From NCBI RefSeq assembly GCF_000022485.1, contig NC_012623.1, positions 806,001 to 870,000 on the forward strand: DNA of 64,000 nt. Direction: 5' to 3'. Below are positions 1 through 8,063 of the stretch, piece after piece. Source of the DNA: Sulfolobus islandicus Y.N.15.51. Lineage in GTDB: Archaea; Thermoproteota; Thermoprotei_A; Sulfolobales; Sulfolobaceae. The notes under the pieces are model-generated. The model was given only the letters and a program-made list of their open reading frames with translations. It did no database searches and was not told the DNA's origin. The position numbers were made by a program, and so were the translations under genes. The stretch's first letter is position 1. Each line of letters begins with the position of its first letter.

Positions 1-852
1 GAGTGTCCCAAGCGCAAATAATTGAATAAATATAGTATGATAGAAAAACAATTTTATAATTAATTAAGAATAAAATATAATTATATCTTTCAGTATAACG
101 AGAGATTAAGCTTATATTGTAATGGAAAATAATCACGTATAGAGAAAAACAGAATTTCCAACATAGTCCACACTACCTTGATCAACTCTCGCGGTATAAG
201 TTAGTGGGCGAGTTGACTCTCCGGAACACGCGATAACACAGAAGTGTAGATGTAGGAGTTGTAAATCAACGCGATAACGTAGACAAAGAGCTCGACCATA
301 CCCTTTTCAGTAGCGTAAGGCCTCCAATACCTCCTCAAGAAGATCCCAAAGAACTCCACATACCTCCTGAAACTAGAGAAACCTATCAACCAGGTCGAGG
401 ACTTCCCCACGAAGCCCCTATCCACTACCTTATAACCGCTGCGAGAGAAGCCAACCTTATTGTCCAGAAAATTGGCCAGCTCCACCTGAATCTCGTGAAC
501 TATCATTGTAGGCGACATGAGGTTGAAGACCTTGAAGCCGAAGTAACTCCTGTTCCTCTTCTTTGTAAACTCTCCCTTGAACCTCCTCCTCACTTTGCAC
601 TTAATGTAAAAGAAGAGCGTGTTAGCCGCCTCCCTGTACTTCCTCTGCCTTAGGTCTAGCTCAAACTTCTTCTTCAATGTTTCCTTGTTCCTCTTCCCGA
701 AGGGTACCTCGATTAGGAAGGAATCCACGATCCACAGCTTTCCAACCTTTCCGTATAACGCACTGCTAGGTAAGTAGTCAGCGGGGCTACTCATCTTCTC
801 CTCCAACTCCTTGGCGTACTCCTTGAACAGAGTCTTTACCTCTCCCCTAACT
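1..852 (-). mobile_element. IS5-like element, left part (3' half of transposase plus terminal repeat)
   Basis: One half of an insertion sequence that was split by an IS256 element. Bases 3-34 repeat 2913-2944 with two mismatches. If the 2179-3343 segment is turned back to its presumed original orientation, these two stretches become terminal inverted repeats reading inward around one transposase gene. Summing the halves gives about 1.28 kb, which would suit ISC1290-like IS5-family elements (inference from length only). The window starts at or within the terminal repeat, so the outer end is not seen. Confidence 0.6.
201..852 (-). pseudogene. C-terminal fragment of an IS5-like DDE transposase
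   Basis: About 215 residues of genuine transposase. The open frame runs upstream to 914, but its first 22 codons belong to the end of the adjoining IS256 copy. Visible landmarks are WIVDSF (likely first catalytic Asp), a YFGFKVF strand typical of IS5/IS4-type transposases, VDRGFVG (second Asp), and a C-terminal EKG...E helix. The missing N-terminal part lies on the other strand at 2952-3343: that piece ends ...AKKFRG and this one resumes RGEVKTLF, so joined they give about 345 residues. The gene is inactive as it stands. Assignment to the IS5 group rests on motif recall. Confidence 0.7.
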
Positions 853-2178
853 GGGGCTACTGGGTATAGTTGTGTGAGAAAATATGTAAGCAGAAGGTTA
901 AAAGTCTTCATCAAGACTCACCTGGAACCTTGAAGCGTGGAGTTGTTTGAGATGATATGAGTAATGCCTTATCACCGACATGGGCCTGAACTTCCAACGC
1001 GAATTACTTTCATGGATCGAAACGTAGAGATAGACCTCCAAGGAGCGAAGAGAGGGAAAGTAACCTCCGAGCTCCTCCTCGAACCTAGCCAGGATCGAGT
1101 TGAAACTCTCCGACGTGTTATTAGTGTAGAGGTAGTGTCTAATCTCCCTGGGGAAGTTGAGAAAGGAACAATACTTGTCAGCAGCGTCAAGAAGCCTCTT
1201 GGCTCGGGCTGGAGAAAAGGGTTGGACAAGTTGGCTGAGGGACAATATAGCCTTCCTTCCCTCCTCCACCTTCCTGGAGGACTTTAGATCCCTAACTCTA
1301 ATCATTAGTTCCTCCTTGTCTGGGAGGACCCTCATGAGGTTCCTAACCATGTGTGTTATACAGAGCTGGTGTTGAGAGGAGGGAAAGAGCGTGGACACGA
1401 CGCGATCGAGTCCAGAGAAGTCATCGCTCACGATTACGTCAACCCTGCTGACTCCCCTGCTTACGAGTCCGCTCAAGAAGGACTTCCAACCGTCCAAGTC
1501 CTCCCTATCCCTAACTTCGTAGTCCAAGACGAACTTATTCCCTTCTAAGTCAACTCCTATGGCAATGTAAATGGCTCTCTCCATGATCGACTCGCTGATT
1601 CTGACCTTTACGATCTTCACATCGATGTAAAGGGCTAGGAGATCGTGAGGTAGTTCGCGGCTCTTGTATTCCTTGAGTTTGTTGGATATTCTCTCGGCAA
1701 CCCGATTCATTACGATCTCACTATACGGTATTCCCTTGGCTGCTAACACGGCCTTGACTTGACTTGGAGTCATGCCTGATAGAACGAGCTGCTGGAGGAA
1801 GTCCTCGTAATCTGGGCTGGTCCTCTCGTACTTCTCCGGAAGGATCTTGGGTCTGAAGCCACCCTTTCTGGTTCTCGGTACTCTGAGTCTTAATACTCCG
1901 TCTCCGGTTCCCAGATATCTGAAGTAGGTCCCGTTCTTGTGGTCGTCCTCAACTTGCAAGTAGGCTTCCCTCTCTTCCATCATGGCCTCTTGCAAGATTA
2001 TCTCCTCTATTTCCCTTAGGCTAACTCCTTCTTTGATTGCCTTTCTTATCTTTTCTCTTATTTCTTCCATTACCTTCATGGTATTACTCTCCCTTATGGT
2101 ATTACCCCTTCCGGGGTTATTTTTACTTTTTGTCATTATTTTTCACCTTTTGCTACCACAACTATAACTGGTAGCCCC
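853..2178 (-). mobile_element. IS256-family insertion sequence, copy 1 (1326 bp)
   Basis: The element is bounded by imperfect inverted repeats starting GGGGCTAC and reading on into TATAGTTGTG. It has exactly the same length as copy 2 at 3344-4669, which lies in opposite orientation and encodes an identical transposase. The inner flank (2179-2186) is the reverse complement of GAGTTAGT, found at the outer flank of copy 2, while the outer flank falls inside an IS5-like transposase. The flanks of the two copies have therefore been exchanged. IS256 elements of this size (for example ISC1332) are common in Sulfolobus. Confidence 0.9.
898..2136 (-). CDS. IS256-family (Mutator-type) transposase, copy 1
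   Basis: A 412-residue DDE transposase that mobilises the surrounding element. The IS256 catalytic triad is recognisable: Asp172 in LYIDVK, Asp238/239 in VIVSDDFSG and Glu343 in NTSESFNS, with the family C/H motif (QLCITHMVRN) near 258-267. The first 19 residues are basic and low in complexity, so Met20 (MKVMEEIREK) is an alternative start. The gene is intact and identical in protein sequence to copy 2, implying recent duplication or gene conversion. It is probably still functional. Confidence 0.92.
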   Translation of the reverse strand: MTKSKNNPGRGNTIRESNTMKVMEEIREKIRKAIKEGVSLREIEEIILQEAMMEEREAYLQVEDDHKNGTYFRYLGTGDGVLRLRVPRTRKGGFRPKILPEKYERTSPDYEDFLQQLVLSGMTPSQVKAVLAAKGIPYSEIVMNRVAERISNKLKEYKSRELPHDLLALYIDVKIVKVRISESIMERAIYIAIGVDLEGNKFVLDYEVRDREDLDGWKSFLSGLVSRGVSRVDVIVSDDFSGLDRVVSTLFPSSQHQLCITHMVRNLMRVLPDKEELMIRVRDLKSSRKVEEGRKAILSLSQLVQPFSPARAKRLLDAADKYCSFLNFPREIRHYLYTNNTSESFNSILARFEEELGGYFPSLRSLEVYLYVSIHESNSRWKFRPMSVIRHYSYHLKQLHASRFQVSLDEDF

Positions 2179-2186
2179 ACTAACTC
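2179..2186. repeat. Target-site duplication half (GAGTTAGT, minus strand)
   Basis: This 8-bp flank of IS256 copy 1 matches 4670-4677 beside copy 2, in the orientation expected of one original insertion whose two ends were later separated by inversion. Confidence 0.8.
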
Positions 2187-2222
2187 TTCTAAATTCCTTT
2201 GAGTTTGCAGTACCTCACTCAT
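2179..2222 (-). pseudogene. 5' fragment of a small gene split by IS256 insertion and inversion
   Basis: Reading leftward from ATG at 2222, preceded by an AGGTGA ribosome binding site, gives MSEVLQTQRNLEELV before the sequence runs into IS256 copy 1. The continuation is at 4670-4816 on the plus strand, where the shared 8 bp GAGTTAGT leads on in the same frame. Joined, they encode a 60-residue protein of unknown function. The separation on opposite strands shows that insertion was followed by an inversion. Confidence 0.75.
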
Positions 2223-2305
2223 AGTCCTTCACCTCTAAATAATGCTGGATTAAGTACTGGACTAGAGAATTCCTAGCTTACTCCAGCTTATCTAAAATTT
2301 CCGAA

Positions 2306-2533
2306 TTAGCCCTCCATAATCTTCATAGCCTCGTTGATGTGGTATAAAGCCTCCAAAAGCTCCAATAACTTATCACCCTGGACTTGCGTGGCTCATCCCC
2401 GTGAAGCGATATCTTCTTCTATTTGCATCATTTCCCGCCTTACTTTCTCTATCTCATTCCTTAGTTCAGTACTAGCTAACTGCTTCAGTGTTTCGATATG
2501 ACAGCACTTTCCTCTGAAAGTAAACCCTTTCAC
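2306..2533 (-). pseudogene. Small unknown gene with an in-frame TGA
   Basis: A 76-codon frame starting GTG at 2533 (VKGFTFRGKCCHIETLKQL...) runs to a TGA at 2393-2395 and continues in the same frame for 28 codons (...GDKLLELLEALYHINEAMK) to TAA at 2306. Both parts look like coiled, charged helical protein, suggesting one gene with a nonsense change. It lies upstream of the split 60-residue gene at 2222, on the same strand, perhaps as an operon. No family is recognised. Two separate small proteins cannot be excluded. Confidence 0.45.
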
Positions 2534-2826
2534 AATCGCAGGAAGCCTTAGTGATTTTTAGGCTGACTGGGTCTAGCGCTAGCATTGTATAATGTACTAG
2601 GTTAGCCCTGGACTTTCATCGTATATACGCTGAAACGATTATGCCTTCAGATAATACGTAAAAAACATCTAACCTTTAATCGGATTTTTGGGGATTTGTG
2701 TGGAAATCATGTTTGCTCTATATGATATTTCATATCACAAGACCTATAATATAGCATATGTACGTGGTATATATGGCATAAATATATTATAAGTAGTTCA
2801 ACAGTATAGTTAATAGGGAATTCAAA
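2534..2826. other. Intergenic stretch, no gene recognised
   Basis: AT-rich sequence between divergent small ORFs. It holds short frames (for example a 37-codon frame starting near 2587 on the minus strand) with no convincing coding character. The part near 2750-2810 is rich in TATA-like sequence and may carry the promoter for the small ORF at 2827. Confidence 0.4.
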
Positions 2827-2937
2827 ATGGTGATAACGCATAAATTAACCGATGAGCAGAAAAAGATTTTAGAAAGAATGCATAGCAGAGTAGATTATAT
2901 TTTCGAGAGAATGTCCCAAGCGGAAATAATTGAATAA
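2827..2937 (+). pseudogene. Small ORF probably truncated by the IS5-like element
   Basis: 36 codons from ATG 2827 (MVITHKLTDEQKKILERMHS...). The last 8 or so codons (SQAEIIE and stop) are the terminal inverted repeat of the IS5-like element, because the same bases recur at 3-34 at the other end of that element. The original gene was therefore probably longer and the element supplied a new stop codon. The remaining part is a charged helix of unknown function. Confidence 0.5.
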
Positions 2938-3343
2938 ATCTATGTATAAGTTTGTGGATAATTATTCAAAAGAAAAATGAATTACTGACAAATTTTGAAT
3001 TTTCTCTTCAACTTAAAGGTGGAGTAATACTTAAAGGGAACCGGGACGATGTAGTACCGATTCACATGAAGCCTTGGATAGAATACTACAACGGCCCGGT
3101 CCCCTATGAACATTTATCAGCAAGGCATAAAACACTTGTGAAAATGAACTACATGCTGATCACATCTGAAGTGCTGTCGCGTCTCTCTGACCTCTTCATA
3201 CTGAGAGCGTTAATAGTTATGATTGTGTGGACGTGCTCCTACAGGGACGTGCGGAGCTACTACGAGTCAGACGTGGTGGTAAGGTGGTTCCTAGGCGAGT
3301 ACAAGTCTAAGTCGGAGATCCATAGGAGGGCAAAGAAATTTAG
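2908..3343 (+). mobile_element. IS5-like element, right part (terminal repeat plus 5' half of transposase)
   Basis: Second half of the element begun at 1-852. It starts in the repeat shared with 3-34, contains the transposase N-terminus, and is cut by IS256 copy 2 at 3344. The 6 bp at this junction (ATTTAG) and at the other broken end (AGTTAG on the minus strand) differ by one base, so a clean 8-bp target duplication is not preserved on this side. Confidence 0.6.
2952..3343 (+). pseudogene. N-terminal fragment of an IS5-like transposase
   Basis: About 130 residues from a TTG start (MWIIIQKKNELLTNFEFS...), including a helical region (KTLVKMNYMLITSEVLSRL, then RALIVMIVWTCSYRDVRSYYES) resembling the N-terminal DNA-binding segment of IS5-type transposases. 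It ends ...EIHRRAKKFRG at the IS256 border. The frame continues 13 codons into IS256, and those residues are artefactual. Its partner is at 201-852 on the minus strand. Confidence 0.65.
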
Positions 3344-4669
3344 GGGGCTACCAGTTATAGTTGTGGTAGCAAAAGGTGAAAAATAATGACAAAAAGTAAA
3401 AATAACCCCGGAAGGGGTAATACCATAAGGGAGAGTAATACCATGAAGGTAATGGAAGAAATAAGAGAAAAGATAAGAAAGGCAATCAAAGAAGGAGTTA
3501 GCCTAAGGGAAATAGAGGAGATAATCTTGCAAGAGGCCATGATGGAAGAGAGGGAAGCCTACTTGCAAGTTGAGGACGACCACAAGAACGGGACCTACTT
3601 CAGATATCTGGGAACCGGAGACGGAGTATTAAGACTCAGAGTACCGAGAACCAGAAAGGGTGGCTTCAGACCCAAGATCCTTCCGGAGAAGTACGAGAGG
3701 ACCAGCCCAGATTACGAGGACTTCCTCCAGCAGCTCGTTCTATCAGGCATGACTCCAAGTCAAGTCAAGGCCGTGTTAGCAGCCAAGGGAATACCGTATA
3801 GTGAGATCGTAATGAATCGGGTTGCCGAGAGAATATCCAACAAACTCAAGGAATACAAGAGCCGCGAACTACCTCACGATCTCCTAGCCCTTTACATCGA
3901 TGTGAAGATCGTAAAGGTCAGAATCAGCGAGTCGATCATGGAGAGAGCCATTTACATTGCCATAGGAGTTGACTTAGAAGGGAATAAGTTCGTCTTGGAC
4001 TACGAAGTTAGGGATAGGGAGGACTTGGACGGTTGGAAGTCCTTCTTGAGCGGACTCGTAAGCAGGGGAGTCAGCAGGGTTGACGTAATCGTGAGCGATG
4101 ACTTCTCTGGACTCGATCGCGTCGTGTCCACGCTCTTTCCCTCCTCTCAACACCAGCTCTGTATAACACACATGGTTAGGAACCTCATGAGGGTCCTCCC
4201 AGACAAGGAGGAACTAATGATTAGAGTTAGGGATCTAAAGTCCTCCAGGAAGGTGGAGGAGGGAAGGAAGGCTATATTGTCCCTCAGCCAACTTGTCCAA
4301 CCCTTTTCTCCAGCCCGAGCCAAGAGGCTTCTTGACGCTGCTGACAAGTATTGTTCCTTTCTCAACTTCCCCAGGGAGATTAGACACTACCTCTACACTA
4401 ATAACACGTCGGAGAGTTTCAACTCGATCCTGGCTAGGTTCGAGGAGGAGCTCGGAGGTTACTTTCCCTCTCTTCGCTCCTTGGAGGTCTATCTCTACGT
4501 TTCGATCCATGAAAGTAATTCGCGTTGGAAGTTCAGGCCCATGTCGGTGATAAGGCATTACTCATATCATCTCAAACAACTCCACGCTTCAAGGTTCCAG
4601 GTGAGTCTTGATGAAGACTTTTAACCTTCTGCTTACATATTTTCTCACACAACTATACCCAGTAGCCCC
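3344..4669 (+). mobile_element. IS256-family insertion sequence, copy 2 (1326 bp)
   Basis: Inverted twin of the element at 853-2178, with the same length, terminal repeats and transposase. The left (inner) flank is the N-terminal half of the IS5-like transposase; the right (outer) flank begins with GAGTTAGT and the second half of a small gene whose first half lies beside copy 1. Together the two copies form a perfect substrate for inversion. Confidence 0.9.
3386..4624 (+). CDS. IS256-family (Mutator-type) transposase, copy 2
   Basis: 412 residues, identical to the product at 898-2136, with the DDE residues at 172, 238/239 and 343. The ATG at 3386 overlaps the stop of the reading frame entering from the interrupted IS5-like transposase, so read-through transcription from that gene could feed it. 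Met20 is an alternative start. Intact and probably active. Confidence 0.92.
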   Translation: MTKSKNNPGRGNTIRESNTMKVMEEIREKIRKAIKEGVSLREIEEIILQEAMMEEREAYLQVEDDHKNGTYFRYLGTGDGVLRLRVPRTRKGGFRPKILPEKYERTSPDYEDFLQQLVLSGMTPSQVKAVLAAKGIPYSEIVMNRVAERISNKLKEYKSRELPHDLLALYIDVKIVKVRISESIMERAIYIAIGVDLEGNKFVLDYEVRDREDLDGWKSFLSGLVSRGVSRVDVIVSDDFSGLDRVVSTLFPSSQHQLCITHMVRNLMRVLPDKEELMIRVRDLKSSRKVEEGRKAILSLSQLVQPFSPARAKRLLDAADKYCSFLNFPREIRHYLYTNNTSESFNSILARFEEELGGYFPSLRSLEVYLYVSIHESNSRWKFRPMSVIRHYSYHLKQLHASRFQVSLDEDF

Positions 4670-4677
4670 GAGTTAGT
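4670..4677. repeat. Target-site duplication half (GAGTTAGT)
   Basis: 8-bp flank of IS256 copy 2, the partner of 2179-2186. Confidence 0.8.
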
Positions 4678-4816
4678 AAAACTGCTGAGGGTATACTTCC
4701 AGCTAGATGAAGTGCTTAGCTTCGCTACTTTTGAACTCCAAGATGACGGGATAGTTGCGGAAATTTCTCAATTTAAGGACAGAGTTAGAAAAGTGATTGA
4801 GAAGTTGATAAGCTGA
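4670..4816 (+). pseudogene. 3' fragment of the small gene split by IS256 and inversion
   Basis: Following GAGTTAGT the frame reads KLLRVYFQLDEVLSFATF and on to KVIEKLIS and TGA at 4814-4816. Joined to the 15 codons at 2222-2179 it gives a 60-residue, helical, acidic-to-basic protein with no recognised family. It has no start of its own here. Confidence 0.75.
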
Positions 4817-4827
4817 ATTTTTCTTCA

Positions 4828-4849
4828 GTAAACTGGGGAGTTTATTCTA
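4828..4849. repeat. 22-bp direct repeat, left copy
   Basis: Identical to 13423-13444. It includes the 16-bp palindrome plus the following TTCTA. The two copies enclose the carotenoid genes, permease, toxin and IS1-family element. Confidence 0.7.
4829..4844. repeat. Palindrome TAAACTGGGGAGTTTA, site 1
   Basis: Six-base arms (TAAACT/AGTTTA) around GGGG. Its last three bases are the stop codon of the minus-strand gene at 4842-5024, and the split plus-strand gene ends 12 bp away, so it sits between converging genes. The same 16 bp occurs at 13424-13439, where both converging stops lie inside it, and nearly the same at the IS1-family target near 11953/12775. A role as bidirectional terminator is inferred. 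Confidence 0.6.
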
Positions 4850-5024
4850 TCTCAGCAATCACTAAAACTTTCTTGCCTGCTAACTTTTCTCCAATCTCTT
4901 TAGGGATGACGGCACTATAGTAAGGAACTTTCTCTTCACCCTTCTTATAATACTCCATAGAAAACAGCTTAACATTATTTAACTCCAATTTATCCTCATC
5001 AGTTATTATCATTAAACTCTTCAA
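4842..5024 (-). CDS. Small conserved-looking protein, possibly AbrB-like
   Basis: 60 residues. The C-terminal half (YYSAVIPKEIGEKLAGKKVLVIAEIE in outline) has the alternation of strands and the IPKEI-GEKL pattern seen in AbrB/SpoVT-type swapped-hairpin proteins, often antitoxins, but no toxin partner adjoins it. The stop codon is built into the 16-bp palindrome at 4829-4844. The function is not known and the AbrB suggestion is only a resemblance. Confidence 0.6.
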   Translation of the reverse strand: MKSLMIITDEDKLELNNVKLFSMEYYKKGEEKVPYYSAVIPKEIGEKLAGKKVLVIAEIE

Positions 5025-5102
5025 CTCCTTATTTTCAAAGTCTTTAGAATATTCTATAGGAAAAGTTATAAAATAAAATCCTTAATTCCGTCTATTATAC
5101 CG

Positions 5103-5978
5103 TTATCCCCAAAGGAGATAGTTAAGATATACCTCGTTAACGAATGATCTATAAAATCTTAACTTGCCGAAACCTAGGCTAGCTCCCCTTTCCTCGTTTA
5201 TTCTAAAGTTCACGATTTCCATATCATTTCTCATCTTCATTGAAAGGTAAACGTCTTCATAACCGTTTATGAAAGTCTCGTCGAAAACTTTACCGTTTAT
5301 CGCCCTTCTATTCAAAACCATGAAGCTTCCTCCGTTAACGAATGAGTCTTTCACCTCTCCAGCAAAGTTCCTCATTAATCCTATCATTGAGTCTATTATA
5401 GTAAGAGTTGTAACTCCCAGCTTTGCACCATATTTCATCTGAAGGTAACTGTAAACTTCTGCAGGAGGTATTTTCATAAACTTTCCAATGAAGTTCATTC
5501 CCTTCAGAAAGTAGGGTTTCACCTTAATCAAAGAAACCTTATAGGAGTGGTATCTAGAAGGTTTAGCTAGAACCATTCCCTTGCTTGATGTTGAAAGTTC
5601 GTCTTTCAACTTCTTTAAGTTGTCTATACCATGAACGTCATCGTTAGAGATCACGACCCAACGAGGTGAACTTTCTAACGCAACAGACAACCCCTTGTTA
5701 ACGCTCCTAGCGTAATTAAAGAATCTCCCTTTACTTTCAACCATCACGATCTTAGCTCCTGAGAATATTCTCATCACTTCCTTGGCGCGTGCACTTTCCA
5801 CGTCAGCCGTGGGTATCACCACAGCTATATCATCGTTACCCGTTTGCCACACTTTCATTTGTGCTGTATCTCTTTTTCTCATCCATTCTATTATAGTATT
5901 CCTATCCAGAGAGTATATTTTCTCCACAATTGAAGGGTCTTCACTTGAAAACATGTCCTCAATCATGCGGAATTCCAT
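5103..5978 (-). CDS. GT2-type glycosyltransferase, probable carotenoid (zeaxanthin) glycosyltransferase
   Basis: 291 residues with a GT-A fold of family-2 type: a first strand IAVVIPT (51-57), a DxD-like NDD at 112-114 for sugar-nucleotide and metal binding, and a C-terminal acceptor-site segment NGGSFMVLNRRA...INGYEDVYLSMKM with the catalytic-base-like ED. Its start overlaps the end of the lycopene cyclase gene by 16 bp, third in an operon after crtB and crtY. Sulfolobus makes zeaxanthin mono- and diglucosides, and no crtX homologue of bacterial type is present, so this gene is the natural candidate. The substrate is inferred from context only. Confidence 0.75.
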   Translation of the reverse strand: MEFRMIEDMFSSEDPSIVEKIYSLDRNTIIEWMRKRDTAQMKVWQTGNDDIAVVIPTADVESARAKEVMRIFSGAKIVMVESKGRFFNYARSVNKGLSVALESSPRWVVISNDDVHGIDNLKKLKDELSTSSKGMVLAKPSRYHSYKVSLIKVKPYFLKGMNFIGKFMKIPPAEVYSYLQMKYGAKLGVTTLTIIDSMIGLMRNFAGEVKDSFVNGGSFMVLNRRAINGKVFDETFINGYEDVYLSMKMRNDMEIVNFRINEERGASLGFGKLRFYRSFVNEVYLNYLLWG

Positions 5979-6661
5979 ACCTTTACACCTTTTCTATAAA
6001 ACACAGTATAGAAATTCATCATCGAAAAGGAGTATATTGCGTCCTCAATTGGAATTGTGAATATTCTAACCCCAAGAATTGAATGAGGACCATAAACAAC
6101 CACCGGCAACGACGTCAGGAAATAGTCAAAGACCAAAAAAGGAATATATGTTAATCCAAGGAATATCCAATAGTTCCTGGATCTGAACATTTCAGGATCG
6201 AGGAACTCAACAAGCAGAATTGAGGATGATAAATAAATCAATACTATGAAGGTATATGAGTACTCCGTCAAAAATACATCTATTGCGAGAAGAAACAAAG
6301 CTATTAATATCATCAATTCTCTTGTAATCCAATTCACTTCCCTGTCACTTACCTTAGTTCTTACAAAATCGTATATTAAGAGGGTAGCAAAAGGCGTAAC
6401 AATGAAGAAAAATACCTCCTCTATGGGAAGATCAACAATTCGAATACCTAAGATCCACTTAGGATTGAAACTCCAAGAGTCCTTAAGAGTAGCTAAGAAG
6501 TCCCATATTACGTAAAGAGGGGCAACTATCCCTATAGAGAATGCTAATGACTTATAATATCTTCTGACCTTGAAAAGGATTGATATTAGCAAGGTAGGGA
6601 AAAATATCATTGAATCAATTTCGACATAGGCTAAATGCGGTGGAAAGATATTAAATTCCAA
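5963..6661 (-). CDS. crtY: Lycopene beta-cyclase, fused CrtYc-CrtYd type
   Basis: 232 residues, strongly hydrophobic with about six or seven membrane segments. Two homologous halves each carry the acidic motif of the heterodimeric cyclase family: LPIEEVFFF in the first and [10 protein letters not shown] in the second. Known relatives in Actinobacteria are two separate proteins, and in archaea they are fused as here. It cyclises both ends of lycopene to beta-carotene in the membrane. The gene overlaps crtB by 31 bp and the glycosyltransferase by 16 bp, so the three are translationally coupled. Confidence 0.88.
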   Translation of the reverse strand: MEFNIFPPHLAYVEIDSMIFFPTLLISILFKVRRYYKSLAFSIGIVAPLYVIWDFLATLKDSWSFNPKWILGIRIVDLPIEEVFFFIVTPFATLLIYDFVRTKVSDREVNWITRELMILIALFLLAIDVFLTEYSYTFIVLIYLSSSILLVEFLDPEMFRSRNYWIFLGLTYIPFLVFDYFLTSLPVVVYGPHSILGVRIFTIPIEDAIYSFSMMNFYTVFYRKGVKVWNSA

Positions 6662-7470
6662 ATAGGTACACCCAAGAAATTATATAAACCTTGAGCTAGC
6701 ACTCTTCTCCTTTTAGGTTTTACCTTCATTCTATTGACCACACAAGGATCGGCCATTATCCTCCTTGCGGTCCACTTATACATATCGCCAGCAGTTTTTA
6801 CTGCAATCAAATATCTACTAGGTATCATATGATATCCCCTTTCGGCTTCCTTTTGAAAGAAGAAATACCTTTTGAGGTTAAATCTCATGAATTCCTTGAA
6901 AGCTTCGTTGCACTCTAGCAGACTTGAAACCTTGAATTCCTTCATTTCGTTAACAGGCAAATATTGTCTTCCCATTTCCATGTCTTCTCTTACATCTCTA
7001 ATGAAGTTTAGATATTGCATTGCTCTACCTAACATTCTAGCGTAGTATGCAGCTTCATCCCTTAAGTTAAGTATTTTCATCATCATAAGACCCACTACCT
7101 CTGCAGATCCCCACATGTAGCCTAAGGTCTCGTCTATTGTATAGTATACTTTCTTCTTTAAGTCACTCTCCATAGAGTTTAAGAATGCCTCAACCCATTC
7201 CTCTTTAAATCCTCTTCTCCTCATCATCTCAACGAAATTTGATAATACTACGTCTCCGCTAGAACCGTTATCAAGTTCCTTATAATATAATTCTCTGAGT
7301 GAGTAAAATTCTTTAACCTTTTGCGGAACGGAGTCAACTAGATCATCAAAAACTCGAACGAAAGCATAAAGTTTTGTCACATCTCTCCTAATCTCTCGAG
7401 GGAAAAGTAACGTGCTGTTATAGTAAGTTATGCTGCTCTTCTTGAAAATGCTGTTAAGCTGATCCTTCAT
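6631..7470 (-). CDS. crtB: Phytoene synthase
   Basis: Condenses two geranylgeranyl diphosphates to phytoene, the first committed carotenoid step. Both aspartate-rich motifs of the squalene/phytoene synthase family are present: DDLVD, and [18 protein letters not shown]. An open frame extends to 7554, but the extra 28 residues match nothing expected. The ATG at 7470 ([12 protein letters not shown]) gives a normal length of about 279 residues and is preferred; 7491 is also possible. First gene of the crtB-crtY-GT operon, divergent from crtZ-crtI across a short intergenic gap. Confidence 0.9.
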   Translation of the reverse strand: MKDQLNSIFKKSSITYYNSTLLFPREIRRDVTKLYAFVRVFDDLVDSVPQKVKEFYSLRELYYKELDNGSSGDVVLSNFVEMMRRRGFKEEWVEAFLNSMESDLKKKVYYTIDETLGYMWGSAEVVGLMMMKILNLRDEAAYYARMLGRAMQYLNFIRDVREDMEMGRQYLPVNEMKEFKVSSLLECNEAFKEFMRFNLKRYFFFQKEAERGYHMIPSRYLIAVKTAGDMYKWTARRIMADPCVVNRMKVKPKRRRVLAQGLYNFLGVPIWNLISFHRI

Positions 7471-7571
7471 AACTAAGAGTTTATTAAACATCCAGCAAAA
7501 ATAATTGTGTAAAAAATTTCTTAACACTTGTTTTAAAGGGAAATTAAAATTCAACTAATAGAAAACCTTTT

Positions 7572-8063
7572 ATGTCGTCTTTCACCTTTTATCCTATGTT
7601 AGAAACGTTAGAGCTCACTGCAATCGGAATCCTCTCCTTCTTCGGAATGGAATTCTTAGCCAGATTTCTTCATAAGTATGTAATGCACGGAGCTCTTTGG
7701 TTCCTACACGAGGATCATCATAGAAAGAAACAAGCTGAACTTGAAAAGAACGATGCATTTGGAATAATTTTCGCGGGCATTGCAATACTCTTGATTGCTG
7801 AGTGGTTAAGAACTGGAAATCCGCTTCCTTTTGCAGTGGCTGTAGGAATGACAGCTTACGGTGCTGCTTACGCTTTTGTGCACGATATGATAATACACGA
7901 CAGGCATTTACATTTACGTTCTTGGGGTTTAAGACACCAACCCTTTAGGGAGTTAATACTTGTTCATGACGTACATCATCGTGATGGGAGAGGAAATTGG
8001 GGTTTCCTTCTGGTAATAAGAGGAATAGATAAGATACCGGAGGAAGCGAGGCAAAAGGCATGA
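7572..8063 (+). CDS. crtZ: Beta-carotene 3-hydroxylase
   Basis: 163 residues of the non-haem di-iron fatty-acid-hydroxylase superfamily. All histidine clusters are visible: [22 protein letters not shown] and HDVHH, arranged between four hydrophobic segments. It hydroxylates both rings of beta-carotene to zeaxanthin. The gene is divergent from crtB and its stop overlaps the crtI start (ATGA). The start at 7572 lies close downstream of an AT-rich promoter region, suggesting a short or absent leader. Confidence 0.92.
   Translation: MSSFTFYPMLETLELTAIGILSFFGMEFLARFLHKYVMHGALWFLHEDHHRKKQAELEKNDAFGIIFAGIAILLIAEWLRTGNPLPFAVAVGMTAYGAAYAFVHDMIIHDRHLHLRSWGLRHQPFRELILVHDVHHRDGRGNWGFLLVIRGIDKIPEEARQKA

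Noticed and set aside
845-852. A second clean 8-bp target duplication for the IS256 copy inside the IS5-like element
   Set aside because: The two flanks share only ATTTAG/AGTTAG with one mismatch, so a clean duplication cannot be claimed on this side even though the transposase halves match.
964-1548. Several plus-strand open frames of 65-107 codons, mirrored at 3974-4558
   Set aside because: They lie antisense to the IS256 transposase and recur in both copies simply because the element is duplicated; the transposase frame has clear motifs.
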